A stretch of DNA of 64,000 nt. It comes from JAGPHI01 sp036641735. GTDB lineage: Bacteria; Bacillota; Clostridia; Oscillospirales; Ruminococcaceae. The translations under genes were made by a program, and so were the position numbers. The stretch covers positions 1-64,000 of the forward strand of contig JAVWEG010000003.1 in assembly GCA_036641735.1 (NCBI GenBank), written 5' to 3'. Positions 43,228 to 53,775 of this stretch are shown piece by piece (within the stretch, counting starts at the first letter, position 1; the number at the start of each line of letters is the position of its first letter). A model generated the notes under the pieces. It was given only the letters and a program-made list of their open reading frames with translations, made no database searches and was not told where the DNA came from.

Positions 43228-44704
43228 ATGAGTATAGAGCTATACAAAAAGACGGCAACTGAGCTTGCCGCTATGCTGCGCACTAAAGAAGTGAGCGCTA
43301 CGGAGATTGCATCTGATGCAATTAGCCGTATTAAGACTATAGATAAAGACGTAAAAGCGTATCTTAATATCACAGAAGAAAAAGCATTGGAGGCTGCCGC
43401 CGTTACCGATAAAAAAATAGCAAACAACNNNNNNNNNNATAGCTAGTGGTGAAAAATTATCATCACTTGCGGGTATTCCCATTGCAATTAAAGATAACAT
43501 TTGTACAAAAAATACAAAAACTACCTGTGCCAGCAAAATGCTTGAAAACTTTGTGCCACCATATAATGCAACTGTAATTGAAAAACTACAGGCACAAGAT
43601 GTTTTATTTACAGGCAAAGTAAATATGGACGAGTTTGCTATGGGAAGCTCTTGTGAAAACTCTTATTTTGGAGCTACACGCAATCCGTGGGATTTATCTC
43701 GTGTACCGGGCGGCTCCTCAGGCGGCTCTGCGGCGGCTGTGGCTGCGTGCGAAGTACCGCTTTCGCTTGGCTCTGATACAGGCGGTTCGGTACGCTGCCC
43801 TGCTGCATTGTGCGGCATAGTGGGGCTAAAGCCTACTTATGGTGCTGTTTCGCGCTATGGACTAGTGGCATTTGCATCTTCACTAGACCAAATAGGTGTG
43901 TTTGCACGTACCACTAAGGACGCATCGCTTTTATTTAATGAGATAGCGGCACAAGATAAGGCTCACGATGCTACAAGTAAAGCGTTTACTTATGATGGAA
44001 TAAAGCAAAATATTAAAGGACTTAAAATAGGATTACCAAAAGAATATTTTCAAGATGGCATAAGCGATGAAGTGAAGCAAAGCGTAATGAACGCAGCGCG
44101 CTTGCTTACACAGCAAGGTGCTGAGCTAGTGGATATTTCTTTACCGTCAACGAATTATGCTTTATCTGCGTATTATATTATATCTTCCGCCGAGGCTTCC
44201 AGTAATTTGGCAAGATATGACGGTGTAAAATACGGCTTATCGGTAGGGCGCACAGGAAGCCTGAATGATATGTATTTAGCAACTCGCAGCGAGGGATTTG
44301 GCAAAGAAGTAAAGCGCCGCATTATGCTTGGCACTTATGTGCTTTCAAGCGGATATTTTGATGCATATTATAAGCGTGCCAAGATGCTGCAAAGACAGAT
44401 ATCGGCAGAATTTACAGATGCGTTTACAAAATGCGATGTTTTGCTTACTCCTACTACTCCTTATACAGCATTTAAAATAGGCGAAAAGGTTAGCGATCCT
44501 CTTGCTATGTATGCGGCAGATATTTGCACTGTTACAGTAAATATTGTAGGTTTGCCTGCTGTGAGCGTGCCGTGCGGTATGGGAGAGGGTGCATTGCCAA
44601 TAGGTATGCAGCTGATAGGGCCTAAATTTAGCGAGAGCCGTATACTTACTGTGGCAGATTGCTATGAGACATTATGCGGCGGCTTTGCCGTAAAGGAGCT
44701 GTAA
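43228..44704 (+). CDS. gatA: Asp/Glu-tRNA amidotransferase subunit A, contains an assembly gap
   Basis: The amidase subunit that frees ammonia from glutamine. The Ser-cis-Ser-Lys site shows as IAIKDNI and PGGSSGGSAAAVA, with GSDTGGSVRCPAA. Ten Ns at 43429-43438 interrupt it around residue 68; frame 1 before and frame 2 after show that the true missing length is a multiple of three. With a small gap the protein would be about 490 aa, normal for GatA. The ATG at 43538 is internal and not a start. Confidence 0.93.
43429..43438. other. Assembly gap (10 N) in gatA
   Basis: Placeholder Ns. The reading frame on each side implies that the real length is divisible by three. Confidence 0.95.
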
Positions 44705-44709
44705 ATAAT

Positions 44710-46152
44710 ATGAATGACAAATATGAAATAGTAATCGGCTTAGAGGTACACGCTGAACTGTGTACTGAAACCAAAATTTTTTGCGGCTGCAAAAATGCGT
44801 TTGGTGCAGAGGTAAATACACTTTGCTGCCCTGTATGTATGGGTATGCCCGGTACATTGCCTACTCTTAATAAACAAGTGGTGGATTATGCCATTAAAAT
44901 GGGCCACGCATTAAATTGTTCTATTAATAGAACAACTAAAACTGACCGTAAAAATTATTTTTATCCCGATTTACCTAAAGCGTATCAGATAAGCCAGTTT
45001 GATATACCTTTGTGCGAACACGGATATCTTGATGTAATGATTGGTGACGATGTAAAGCGAATTGGCATTACACGTATTCATATCGAAGAAGATGCAGGTA
45101 AGCTTATACACGACGATGCGTTTGATGGCACTTTAGCCGATTATAACCGTTGTGGAGTGCCGCTTATAGAGATGGTGTCGGAGCCTGATATGCGCAGTGC
45201 TGATGAAGCCAAAGCATATTTGGAGGCTATTACCACTATTTTATTATATCTTGGTATTTCCGATGCCAAAATGCAAGAAGGCAGTGTACGTGCTGATGTA
45301 AACGTTTCTGTACGTCCAATAGGGCAAAAAGAATATGGCACACGTACCGAGATGAAAAACGTTAATAGCTTCGGCGCTGTATATCGCTCTATTATTTATG
45401 AATCGCAAAGACAGATAGAGATAATCGAAAACGGCGGAGTGATAGACCAAGAAACGCGCCGCTGGGACGATATGAAAGGGCATAGTGTATTAATGCGCTC
45501 TAAAGAAGATGCGCAGGATTATAGATATTTTCCGGAGCCTGATTTGCTTACATTTGAAGTGAGCGAAGAGCATATTGCACAATTAAAAAATTCCATTCCG
45601 GAGCTTCCTGTAGCAAAAGCACAAAGATATATTAAAGATTATTTATTACCGCGTGACGATGCTATGTTATTATCATTAAATAAGCCAAGAGCAGATTTTT
45701 TTGATGCGTGTGCAGACTTGAAGCGCTGTGATGCTCGTGCTATAGCTAACTGGATAAGCGGAGATATTGCCAAAACATTAAATGAGCGCCGCGTGGAGAT
45801 AGGCGATACAAAGCTGACAAAAGAAAACTTGGTATCAATGATAGAGCTTATAGAAAATGGCACTATTTCAAATACTGCCGCTAAAACAGTAGTGGAAATA
45901 ATATTAGATGAGAATAAATCACCAAAACAAATAGTGGAAGAAAAAGGTTTGGCTCAAATAAGCGATACAAGCGCATTGAATAAAATAGTGGATGAAATAT
46001 TATCCGCCAACGAAAAAGCTGTGCAAGACTATAAAAACGGCAAAACAAATGTTGCCGGATTTTTGGTAGGACAATGTATGAAGGCAAGTAAAGGACAAGG
46101 CAATCCGGCTATATTACGTGAAATGGTAGAAAAAGCCATAGAAAAAATGTAA
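44710..46152 (+). CDS. gatB: Asp/Glu-tRNA amidotransferase subunit B
   Basis: A 480-aa subunit that binds the tRNA and phosphorylates or activates the mischarged carboxylate. YEIVIGLEVHAEL, CCPVCMGMPGTLP, DRKNYFYPDLPKAYQISQ and the C-terminal YqeY-like domain (NVAGFLVGQCMKASKGQGNP) are present. The ATG at 44710 follows AAAGGAGC at the gatA end; the frame from 44674 overlaps gatA. The genome should therefore use indirect Gln- and/or Asn-tRNA synthesis. Confidence 0.95.
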   Translation: MNDKYEIVIGLEVHAELCTETKIFCGCKNAFGAEVNTLCCPVCMGMPGTLPTLNKQVVDYAIKMGHALNCSINRTTKTDRKNYFYPDLPKAYQISQFDIPLCEHGYLDVMIGDDVKRIGITRIHIEEDAGKLIHDDAFDGTLADYNRCGVPLIEMVSEPDMRSADEAKAYLEAITTILLYLGISDAKMQEGSVRADVNVSVRPIGQKEYGTRTEMKNVNSFGAVYRSIIYESQRQIEIIENGGVIDQETRRWDDMKGHSVLMRSKEDAQDYRYFPEPDLLTFEVSEEHIAQLKNSIPELPVAKAQRYIKDYLLPRDDAMLLSLNKPRADFFDACADLKRCDARAIANWISGDIAKTLNERRVEIGDTKLTKENLVSMIELIENGTISNTAAKTVVEIILDENKSPKQIVEEKGLAQISDTSALNKIVDEILSANEKAVQDYKNGKTNVAGFLVGQCMKASKGQGNPAILREMVEKAIEKM

Positions 46153-46172
46153 TATTTTATAATTGTGTTCTA

Positions 46173-46218
46173 ATCACCGTTTTATTACTAATAAAATAGT
46201 AATAGGACGGTGATGTTT
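46173..46218 (+). terminator. Two-part hairpin between gatB and the sporulation M23 gene
   Basis: ATCACCGT (46173-46180) pairs with ACGGTGAT (46207-46214), enclosing TATTACTA/TAGTAATA (46183-46190 with 46197-46204); GTTTT follows. It probably ends gatCAB, but its 3' arm also contains the only GGTGAT-like ribosome site of the next gene (ATG 46220). Confidence 0.65.
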
Positions 46219-46219
46219 T

Positions 46220-47011
46220 ATGTGGGAAAATGAAACTGAAAAATACGAACAAGGTGACTATAAAAAAGACGAGCCTAATATTCAAGCGGTACAGGAATAC
46301 AAAGGTGAAAGCTTAGTTTTAATACAGCTATTTATTTGCATAGGAATTTTAATTATAGTATTATTAATAAGATTACTAAGCACAGAATTATTTATGAATT
46401 TACGTACAGAATATAGCGCATTAATGTGTGACGGGATAGATTTATCGGGACAAGGAGAGCTTTTGCGGTTTGTAAATGGTACAGTAGATAGCGTGCGTAA
46501 GGCAACAAAAGACATTTTATCTCAACTGGAAAGTGAAAATGCTTTAGGCGGATACCAAGCTGTAAATGGCAATGCGATGCCGCAGAATGTATCGTTGTCA
46601 CCTTATAAGCTAACAAATAAAATATTTTGCCCTTGCAATGGTACGGTATCATCATATTTCGGAACGCGTACAAATCCAATTTTACATAAAAAAGATTTTC
46701 ATACAGGTATAGATATTGCTGCATCTAGCGGCAGCGATGTATACTCGGCTTTTTATGGTAAAGTAGAGGAATGTGGATATTCATCTGTTCGTGGAAATTA
46801 CATTATTTTACGTCACTCACCACGGCTGGTTACATTATATCAGCATTTGCAATTTATTATAGTGCGTGAGGGCGAGAGCATAAAAAGTGGTCAGCGTATT
46901 GCATTTGTAGGCACTACAGGACTATCTACGGGTGCGCATCTTCATTTTGAGCTGCAAATTGATGGACTGTGCGTAAATCCGTCGTATGCACTGATATTCG
47001 ATGAATTATGA
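46220..47011 (+). CDS. Sporulation-type M23 peptidase-fold membrane protein, SpoIVFA/SpoIIQ-like
   Basis: A 263-aa protein with an acidic cytosolic start, one membrane segment (~32-52) and an outer M23 LytM domain (~145-263). Zinc ligands look intact: His161 and Asp165 in FHTGIDI, His240 and His242 in AHLHFEL, so unlike many SpoIVFA proteins it may be active. The next gene, overlapping by four bases, is an M50 protease. The pair matches spoIVFA-spoIVFB, which control pro-sigma-K cleavage. A SpoIIQ-like role is the alternative. Confidence 0.78.
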   Translation: MWENETEKYEQGDYKKDEPNIQAVQEYKGESLVLIQLFICIGILIIVLLIRLLSTELFMNLRTEYSALMCDGIDLSGQGELLRFVNGTVDSVRKATKDILSQLESENALGGYQAVNGNAMPQNVSLSPYKLTNKIFCPCNGTVSSYFGTRTNPILHKKDFHTGIDIAASSGSDVYSAFYGKVEECGYSSVRGNYIILRHSPRLVTLYQHLQFIIVREGESIKSGQRIAFVGTTGLSTGAHLHFELQIDGLCVNPSYALIFDEL

Positions 47012-47571
47012 ATATAAATTATGTGATTACACTTTGCTGCTTATGCGCAGGGCTTTTATTTGATCCAGTAGGAATATTAAGAATGGTACTTTTAGCATCT
47101 TGTATACACGAGCTTGGACATATTGCCGCTTATTATATTTGCACACATTCTATTCCGCCTATCGCCGTATCAATAGGCGGATTTTCACTTGGAAGCACTT
47201 GTAAATTATCCACTAAAAACGAACTTATCGTTCTTATATGCGGCCCGCTTGCCAATATATTCACAGCGCTTTTTTTTGCAGCTTTGGCATATATTAAAGC
47301 AGCATATTTACTGTATTTTTTTATGGGAGCAAATTTGTGTATCGGTATTTATAATTTACTCCCGTTTGGTGTACTTGATGGTGCGCGCATTATATTGTGC
47401 CTAGTGCCACCGTGTAAAGTACATAAGCTGTACACGGTGCAAAATATACTACTCATACTATTTGTTATAGTGTGCATATGTGTATTGCTTTTTACAATGC
47501 CTACAGGAAATGCGCTGATAGCGCTTATTTTAGCACCGATTTATCTAATTTTATGTGAATATAATAGGTAA
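47008..47571 (+). CDS. M50 intramembrane metalloprotease, SpoIVFB-like
   Basis: A 187-aa site-2-type protease with about six membrane segments. The zinc site is HELGH (34-38), and the third ligand is Asp124 in LPFGVLDGARI. It lacks the C-terminal CBS domain of Bacillus SpoIVFB and is about 100 residues shorter, so control by ATP through CBS is not expected. ATG 47008 overlaps the M23 stop (ATGA). Its likely substrate is pro-sigma-K, if the genome encodes one; sigK is not in this window. Confidence 0.8.
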   Translation: MNINYVITLCCLCAGLLFDPVGILRMVLLASCIHELGHIAAYYICTHSIPPIAVSIGGFSLGSTCKLSTKNELIVLICGPLANIFTALFFAALAYIKAAYLLYFFMGANLCIGIYNLLPFGVLDGARIILCLVPPCKVHKLYTVQNILLILFVIVCICVLLFTMPTGNALIALILAPIYLILCEYNR

Positions 47572-47632
47572 TTGCATTTATCTGATAAATAATGTAGAAT
47601 ATACACAGATATAAATGAAAGGAACCAAATAA

Positions 47633-49474
47633 ATGGATAATATACTCAAAGAGGCGCTTGCAAAGGTGCAGAAGCCTGCGAGATACACAGGAGGAGAGCT
47701 TGGCTGCGTTTATAAACAGGATCAAGACATAGATTTACGTTTTGCGTTTTGTTTTCCGGACACATACGAAGTGGGTATGTCATTCCTCGGAATGAAAATA
47801 TTATATGAGATATTAAATAATAAAGATAATATTTGGTGTGAGCGCTGTTTTATGCCGTGGCTGGATATGAAAGAGCAGATGGAAGAAAAAAATATTCCAC
47901 TATATGCACTTGAAAGTAAAACTCCGCTTAAAGAGTTTGATGTTGTAGGGTTTACTTTACAATACGAGCTTTCGTACACTAATATCCTTGCTATGCTTCG
48001 TCTTGCAGATATACCTTTTTATGCTAGTGAGCGCGGTGAGGACGAGCCTATTATTGTGGCAGGAGGCCCGTGCGTATGTAACGCAGAGCCATTAGCCGAT
48101 TTTTTTGATGCAATGATGTTAGGCGAGGGCGAAGAACAATTGCCCGAGCTATGTGATAAAATAATCGAAGGTAAAAAGGCAGGGTTATCAAAAAAAGAGA
48201 TATTAAAAAGCCTGTATTCCATAAAAGGGGTATATATTCCGTCGCTTTATGAGGTGGAATATCTTGATAATGGCTGTATCAAAAGCATTACGCCTACAGA
48301 CGATGCTCCTAGTATTATCACAAAAGCCATTATTACAGATATGAATAAAGAGCCGCTTCCTAAGCATTTTATTGTACCAATGATAGGCGCTGTACACGAT
48401 AGAGCATCAGTAGAGGTATTGCGCGGATGTGTACGTGGCTGTAGATTTTGCCAAGCCGGTTTTATATATCGTCCTATGCGTGAGCGCAATGCTGAAATGC
48501 TTAGTGAGGCAGGAAAAGCTTTGTGTGACAATACCGGATATGAAGAAATATCACTTACATCACTTTCCACAAGTGACCACAGTGAGCTTGAGCCTTTACT
48601 GGATAAAATGCTTGCTTGGACGAAAAATGAACATATAAATATTTCGCTGCCAAGCCTACGCGTAGATAATTTTTCGCAAAGCCTTATTAATAAAACGTCT
48701 ACAGTACGCAAGAGCGGGCTTACATTTGCGCCTGAGGCAGGCACACAGCGTTTGCGTGATGTTATCAATAAAAATGTAAGCGACGAGGAAATAATGCGCA
48801 CTTGTTCACTTGCATTTGCATCGGGTTATACTTCTGTAAAGCTGTACTTTATGCTAGGCTTGCCTACGGAAACTATGCAGGATATAGAGGGCATTGCAGA
48901 CACAGCTCAACGAGTGGTCGATTTATTTTATTCCAATCCCGATAAGCCACGAGGTAAAGGCGTACAGGTGTCTATAAGCGTTGCTTGCTTTGTACCAAAG
49001 CCAATGACACCGTTTCAATTTGTTGGACAAAACACTCGTGAGGAGCTGCACGCAAAGCAATTACATTTATTAAAATGCGTAAAGAGCAAAAAAATAAACG
49101 TCAGCTATCACGATTCGTCAACAAGCTTTTTAGAGGCTGTATTTGCTAAAGGCGACAGGCGATTATCTAAAGTATTAGTAGAAGCTTTTGAGCGCGGATG
49201 CTATTTTGATTCTTGGAGCGAACAATTCAAATTTGATGTTTGGATGCAAGTATTTAAAGATTTAAAAATAGATGCTGCTTTTTATGCCAATAGAAATATA
49301 GGGCTTGACGAAATTACACCGTGGAGCCATCTCGACTACGGTGTAAGCCACGAATATTTAAAAGCCGAATATAATAAAGCTGTTAGCGAACAAGTAACAA
49401 AGCCTTGCAATAAGGCTTGCGGTGCGTGCGGCGCAAATAAGCTTTTGGGAGGTGCTTGCTTTGATTACAGTTAG
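47633..49474 (+). CDS. B12-binding-like radical SAM protein, TIGR03960 type
   Basis: A 613-aa protein with an N-terminal cobalamin-binding-like region (~20-180; LRFAFCFPDTYEVGMSFLGM, VVAGGPCVCNAEPLADFFD) and a radical SAM core with the [4Fe-4S] motif RGCVRGCRFCQAG (~264-276). The C-terminus has paired cysteines (CNKACGACGA). The TIGR03960 family is common in Clostridia and linked by neighbourhood to RNA or ribosome maturation; the reaction is not established. It overlaps its usual partner gene by 14 bp. Confidence 0.88.
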   Translation: MDNILKEALAKVQKPARYTGGELGCVYKQDQDIDLRFAFCFPDTYEVGMSFLGMKILYEILNNKDNIWCERCFMPWLDMKEQMEEKNIPLYALESKTPLKEFDVVGFTLQYELSYTNILAMLRLADIPFYASERGEDEPIIVAGGPCVCNAEPLADFFDAMMLGEGEEQLPELCDKIIEGKKAGLSKKEILKSLYSIKGVYIPSLYEVEYLDNGCIKSITPTDDAPSIITKAIITDMNKEPLPKHFIVPMIGAVHDRASVEVLRGCVRGCRFCQAGFIYRPMRERNAEMLSEAGKALCDNTGYEEISLTSLSTSDHSELEPLLDKMLAWTKNEHINISLPSLRVDNFSQSLINKTSTVRKSGLTFAPEAGTQRLRDVINKNVSDEEIMRTCSLAFASGYTSVKLYFMLGLPTETMQDIEGIADTAQRVVDLFYSNPDKPRGKGVQVSISVACFVPKPMTPFQFVGQNTREELHAKQLHLLKCVKSKKINVSYHDSSTSFLEAVFAKGDRRLSKVLVEAFERGCYFDSWSEQFKFDVWMQVFKDLKIDAAFYANRNIGLDEITPWSHLDYGVSHEYLKAEYNKAVSEQVTKPCNKACGACGANKLLGGACFDYS

Positions 49475-50105
49475 AGTATGGTTTACTAAAGTGGACGAGG
49501 CTGCGTATATTTCTTTATTGGATTTGCAGCGAGTTATGGGACGTGCGCTAAAACGTTCAAAGCTTCCTGTGTGGTATTCTCAAGGATTTAATCCACACGT
49601 ATATATGACGTTTTCAGCACCTTTGGCACTTGGGCAAGAGAGCCTAGTAGAGTCTATGGATTTTAAAACAGAGGCAGAAACGCTCGATTGGGACACCGCT
49701 AAAACAGCACTTGCGGCTGCATTACCAAGAGGCATTTGCGTGCAGCGTGTAGAGCCTGCAAATATGTCTGCTGATAAAATTGCATTTGCGCAATATGTAA
49801 TTTCTTGGAATGAAAAAAATATTGAATTACAAAAAAAAGCGATATCCGCTTACAATGAGCTGGATATCGCAAATGTTGAAAAAAAGACCAAAAAAGGTGT
49901 AAAAACGGTTGATTTGAAGCAGTATGTTGAAAAGCTGAATATAGAGGACGATAAGCTTAATTTATTGTTGCCTACAGGAAATTTGCTTAATATTAATCCG
50001 GAATTATTGTTAGAGTTTTTGCATACAATAGGTGGCGCACAGGCTGAAAGTGCAAGAATTTTACGTACAAAGCTTCTTACAGAAAACAAAGAATTGTTTT
50101 TATAA
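49461..50105 (+). CDS. TIGR03936-family (DUF2344) radical-SAM-associated protein
   Basis: A 214-aa protein of the DUF2344 family. VRVWFTKVDEAAYISLLDLQRVMGRALKRS and YSQGFNPHVYMTFSAPLALG are diagnostic. It is the conserved partner of the TIGR03960 protein, often fused to it or followed by ribonuclease G; here no rng follows. TTG 49461 is chosen because GGGAGGTG is seven bases upstream, inside the partner gene. Its stop overlaps the convergent RluA gene by six bases. Confidence 0.88.
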   Translation: MITVRVWFTKVDEAAYISLLDLQRVMGRALKRSKLPVWYSQGFNPHVYMTFSAPLALGQESLVESMDFKTEAETLDWDTAKTALAAALPRGICVQRVEPANMSADKIAFAQYVISWNEKNIELQKKAISAYNELDIANVEKKTKKGVKTVDLKQYVEKLNIEDDKLNLLLPTGNLLNINPELLLEFLHTIGGAQAESARILRTKLLTENKELFL

Positions 50106-51041
50106 ATTATTAAATACTTTTAAAATTTCGGGCTCTATGAGCTCGATTTTTTTGTTTTGCAAATAATGCAAAACGTTTTCAGATGGTATGTTTTTAAATT
50201 CTACGCTGACAGCACATAAGCATTGAGCTTTCATCTTATAGCGTTCATTCATTTTTATACTGCCATATTTAATATCTCCAAGTACAGGAGTGCCAAGAAA
50301 TGCCAAATGCGCACGTATTTGATGTGTGCGTCCGGTAATAAGCCCTATTTTACAAAGGGCAAGAGGTGATTTTGCATTTATTACATCAATATCGGTAATA
50401 ATCTCTTTATATCCATTTTGTGCAAATGGCTTTATTACTACCTTGTTATCTTTTTCAAAATGTTTTAAATATGCTTTAAAACGTCCCTTTTTAGGAATAC
50501 CGCTTGTTATACAATAATAAGTTTTAAGCAGCAAATCTGTGCGAATAATTTCGTTCATATCACGCAGTGCCGCATAGTTTTTGGCGGCAAGTATTAAACC
50601 CTCGGTTCCTCTATCAAGTCTGTTGCAAATAGAAGGTGTAAAGCTGTTTTCATTTACAGAACAATATTCGCCTTTTTCGGTAAGATATTCTATAAAAGCA
50701 TCTACTACGCTTGCATCTCCTGTGCGGTCTGAGTGACATAATAAATGCGCAGGTTTATAAATGGCAGCTATGTTTTCATCCTCGTAAATAATTTTAAGTT
50801 TTGGCTGTTTTGATTTTACAGGAGCTTTTTTCTCTGCGAAAAACTCGTCATTTATATAAAGCTCCACAGTGTCATTGATATTCAAACGCTGATCTGCGCT
50901 GCCTGCTTTGCCATTAACCTTTATTCGTTTGTTACGAAAACTTTTATATAATAATGATGTTGGTAAATTATTTGTAACGCTTACTACAAAACGTGATAAC
51001 CGAACATTTTCTTCGTTTTTACCCATTATAAAACTTTTCAT
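50100..51041 (-). CDS. RluA-family pseudouridine synthase
   Basis: A 313-aa intact RNA pseudouridine synthase. An S4-like N-terminus (RLSRFVVSVTNNLP) precedes the catalytic domain with Asp in ICNRLDRGTEGLIL and the GRTHQIRAHLAFLGTPVLGD motif. It is distinct from the broken RluA gene at 24 kb and could cover part of its activity. The exact rRNA or tRNA target (RluC/RluD-like) cannot be told. The stop overlaps the convergent DUF2344 gene. Confidence 0.9.
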   Translation of the reverse strand: MKSFIMGKNEENVRLSRFVVSVTNNLPTSLLYKSFRNKRIKVNGKAGSADQRLNINDTVELYINDEFFAEKKAPVKSKQPKLKIIYEDENIAAIYKPAHLLCHSDRTGDASVVDAFIEYLTEKGEYCSVNENSFTPSICNRLDRGTEGLILAAKNYAALRDMNEIIRTDLLLKTYYCITSGIPKKGRFKAYLKHFEKDNKVVIKPFAQNGYKEIITDIDVINAKSPLALCKIGLITGRTHQIRAHLAFLGTPVLGDIKYGSIKMNERYKMKAQCLCAVSVEFKNIPSENVLHYLQNKKIELIEPEILKVFNNL

Positions 51042-51061
51042 TGTTTTACCTGAACTCTCTC

Positions 51062-51090
51062 TTTAAAATACTATTTATTTAGTATATAAT
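51062..51090 (+). promoter_or_regulatory. Promoter candidate for radC-uvrBA
   Basis: TTTAAA (51062-51067), 17 bases, TATAAT (51085-51090), 30 bp before radC. Confidence 0.5.
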
Positions 51091-51120
51091 AGAATAGATT
51101 AATAGTAAAGGAGAAATATA

Positions 51121-51813
51121 ATGGGCGAACACGATAATCATAGGCAGCGTGTGTATAATCGTTTTTTAAAAGAAGGTTTATCCGGATTTGAAGAACACAA
51201 TGCTATGGAATTTCTCCTGTTTTTAGCTAGAGCGCGGTCAGACACAAATTCACTTGCACATACTCTTATAGCACATTTTGGTACAGTGGCAAAAACTTTA
51301 GATGCACCTATAGAAGAGCTGGAAAAAATAGATGGGGTTAGCCATACTACGGCTGTTGTATTGAAATTTATACCGGAGATGTGCGCATATTATTTGGAAA
51401 GCAAATTAATGGATACTAAAGTATTAGATAGTGTAACTGTATGCGGCGAATATTTTAAGCCGAAATTTTTCGGTAAAACAGAAGAAGCATTATTTATGGT
51501 AACGCTTGATGAAAAGCGCCAAATCATACGCTGCACCCAAATTTCCAGTGGCACTGCGAATGCCACATCAATATCTGTGCAAAAAATAGTAACAGAAGCT
51601 GTGCATACTAAAGCTACGGGAGTAATAATTGCACATAATCACCCAAACGGTATTGCTCTGCCATCTGCGCAAGATGTTAATATGACGGCAAAGCTTAAAA
51701 GTGCTTTAAAGTATATAAATGTTTTGCTGCTTGACCACCTTATATTTTGTGAGGACGATTATATATCATTTGCAGCTACATTACGTTTACAGGACATTAT
51801 AGATACGGAGTAA
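51121..51813 (+). CDS. radC: RadC-like JAB-domain protein
   Basis: A 230-aa protein with an N-terminal helix-hairpin-helix-like UPF0758 region and a C-terminal JAMM metal site, His172, His174 and Asp185 in AHNHPNGIALPSAQD. Long called a repair protein, its real activity is uncertain. Here it sits directly ahead of uvrB (3 bp gap), so a DNA-damage context is retained. The ATG at 51121 follows AAAGGAGAA. Confidence 0.9.
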   Translation: MGEHDNHRQRVYNRFLKEGLSGFEEHNAMEFLLFLARARSDTNSLAHTLIAHFGTVAKTLDAPIEELEKIDGVSHTTAVVLKFIPEMCAYYLESKLMDTKVLDSVTVCGEYFKPKFFGKTEEALFMVTLDEKRQIIRCTQISSGTANATSISVQKIVTEAVHTKATGVIIAHNHPNGIALPSAQDVNMTAKLKSALKYINVLLLDHLIFCEDDYISFAATLRLQDIIDTE

Positions 51814-51816
51814 TTA

Positions 51817-53771
51817 ATGGACAAGTTTAAGCTTATATCTCAGTATAAACCAACAGGCGATCAGCCTACAGCTATAGCACNNNNNNNNNNATTGAGGCAG
51901 GCGATAAAGCACAAACTTTACTTGGTGTGACAGGAAGCGGAAAAACGTTTACAATGGCAAATGTAATAGCTAATGTAAACCGCCCTACTTTAGTGCTTGC
52001 ACATAATAAAACTCTTGCCGCACAGCTATGTACAGAATTTAAGGAATTTTTTCCTGAAAATGCTGTAGAGTATTTTGTATCTTATTACGATTATTATCAG
52101 CCTGAGGCATATATACCATCTACAGACACATATATCGAAAAAGATTCTGCAATAAATGACGAAATTGACAGATTACGTCATTCCGCTACAGCCGCATTAT
52201 CAGAGCGCAGAGATGTAATAATAGTGGCAAGTGTATCTTGCATATATTCACTTGGCGATCCTATAGATTATCGCAGTATGGTAATTAGTATTCGGCAGGG
52301 TATGTCACTTAGTCGTGACGATTTAGCACGGAGACTTGTGGATTTGCAATACGAGCGCAATGATATAGGATTTGTGAGAAATAAATTTAGAATTAAAGGC
52401 GATATAGTAGAGATACATCTTGCATATATGAGCGACACGGTAATTCGAGTGGAATTTTTCGGAAACGAAGTGGATCGTATAAGCGAGGTAAATGCACTTA
52501 CGGGAGAGAGGCGCAATATTGTAAGCCACGTAGCCATATTTCCGGCAAGCCATTATATCGTAACTAAAGAAAAAATGGAGCCGGCGATAAACAATATACG
52601 TACAGAGCTAGATGCACAGGTGAAAGCCTTTACAGATGAAGGAAAATTATTGGAAGCGCAGCGAATTGCTCAGCGTACGATGTATGATATTGAAATGCTT
52701 ACCGAAGTAGGAATGTGCAAAGGAATAGAAAATTATTCAGCTGTATTGTCAGGCAGAAAAAAAGGCTCTATGCCTACTACATTACTCGATTATTTTCCAG
52801 AAGATTTCATAATGTTTATAGATGAGAGCCACGTAATGTTGCCGCAGCTAAGGGCAATGTACGGCGGAGATAGAGCGCGTAAAGAAAGCCTTGTTAATTA
52901 CGGATTTAGGCTGCCATCGGCATTTGATAATAGACCATTGCAATTTGATGAATTTGAAACGAAGCTAAATCAAATGGTGTTTGTTTCAGCTACACCAAAT
53001 GTTTACGAGCGAGAACATTCCGCTCAGATAGTGGAGCAAGTGATACGTCCTACAGGATTATTAGATCCAAGAGTAATTGTAAAGCCGGCTGATGGACAAG
53101 TAGAGGACTTATTGGGAGAAATAAATACCCGAACAGCACGTAAAGAAAGAGTACTTGTAACTACACTCACAAAAAAAATGGCAGAGGACCTTACCGATTA
53201 TCTTAGTGACCACGGTGTAAAGGTGAAATATATGCACCACGAGGTGGAGACCTTTGAGCGTATAGAGCTAATACGTGATTTACGTAAAGGTGCAATAGAT
53301 GTACTTGTAGGTATTAATTTATTGCGTGAGGGATTGGATATTCCGGAAGTGTCATTAGTAGCTATATTAGATGCGGATAAAGAGGGATTTTTGCGAAGTG
53401 AAACGAGCTTAGTACAAACTATTGGCAGAGCTGCGCGAAATTCAGACGGTATTGTAATAATGTATGCCGACAGTGTTACTCCGTCTATGGAGCGAGCTAT
53501 TATGGAAACTGATAGGCGCAGAGCTATTCAGACAAAATATAATGAAGAAAATGGCATTACACCTACCACCATTGTAAAAGAAATTGCAGATGTAAGCATA
53601 GGTATATCGCATAAAGATGATGCCGAAAAAAATATAAAACGTATGAGCCGTATGGAGCGCGAACAATTAATTACGCGGTTATCTAAAGAAATGAGAGAAG
53701 CTGCCAAAATATTGGAGTTTGAACACGCGGCATTTTTGCGTGACAGAATAGAAAAATTGCGAAAGGGATAA
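51817..53771 (+). CDS. uvrB: Excinuclease ABC subunit B, contains an assembly gap
   Basis: The damage-verifying helicase-like subunit of nucleotide excision repair. Walker A GVTGSGKT, the beta-hairpin YYDYYQPEAYIP, DEIDRLRHSAT, helicase motif LREGLDIPEVSLV and a C-terminal UVR motif (MREAAKILEFEHAAFLRDRI) are visible. Ten Ns at 51881-51890 fall in the first 25 residues, between PTAIA and IEAGDKAQ; the frame change implies a true length of 3n+2, about 14 nt. The full protein would be ~652 aa. ATG 51817 follows GGAG at the radC end. Confidence 0.95.
51881..51890. other. Assembly gap (10 N) in uvrB
   Basis: Placeholder Ns; family alignment suggests about 14 missing bases encoding roughly QLVxG. 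Confidence 0.9.
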
Positions 53772-53775
53772 GAAT

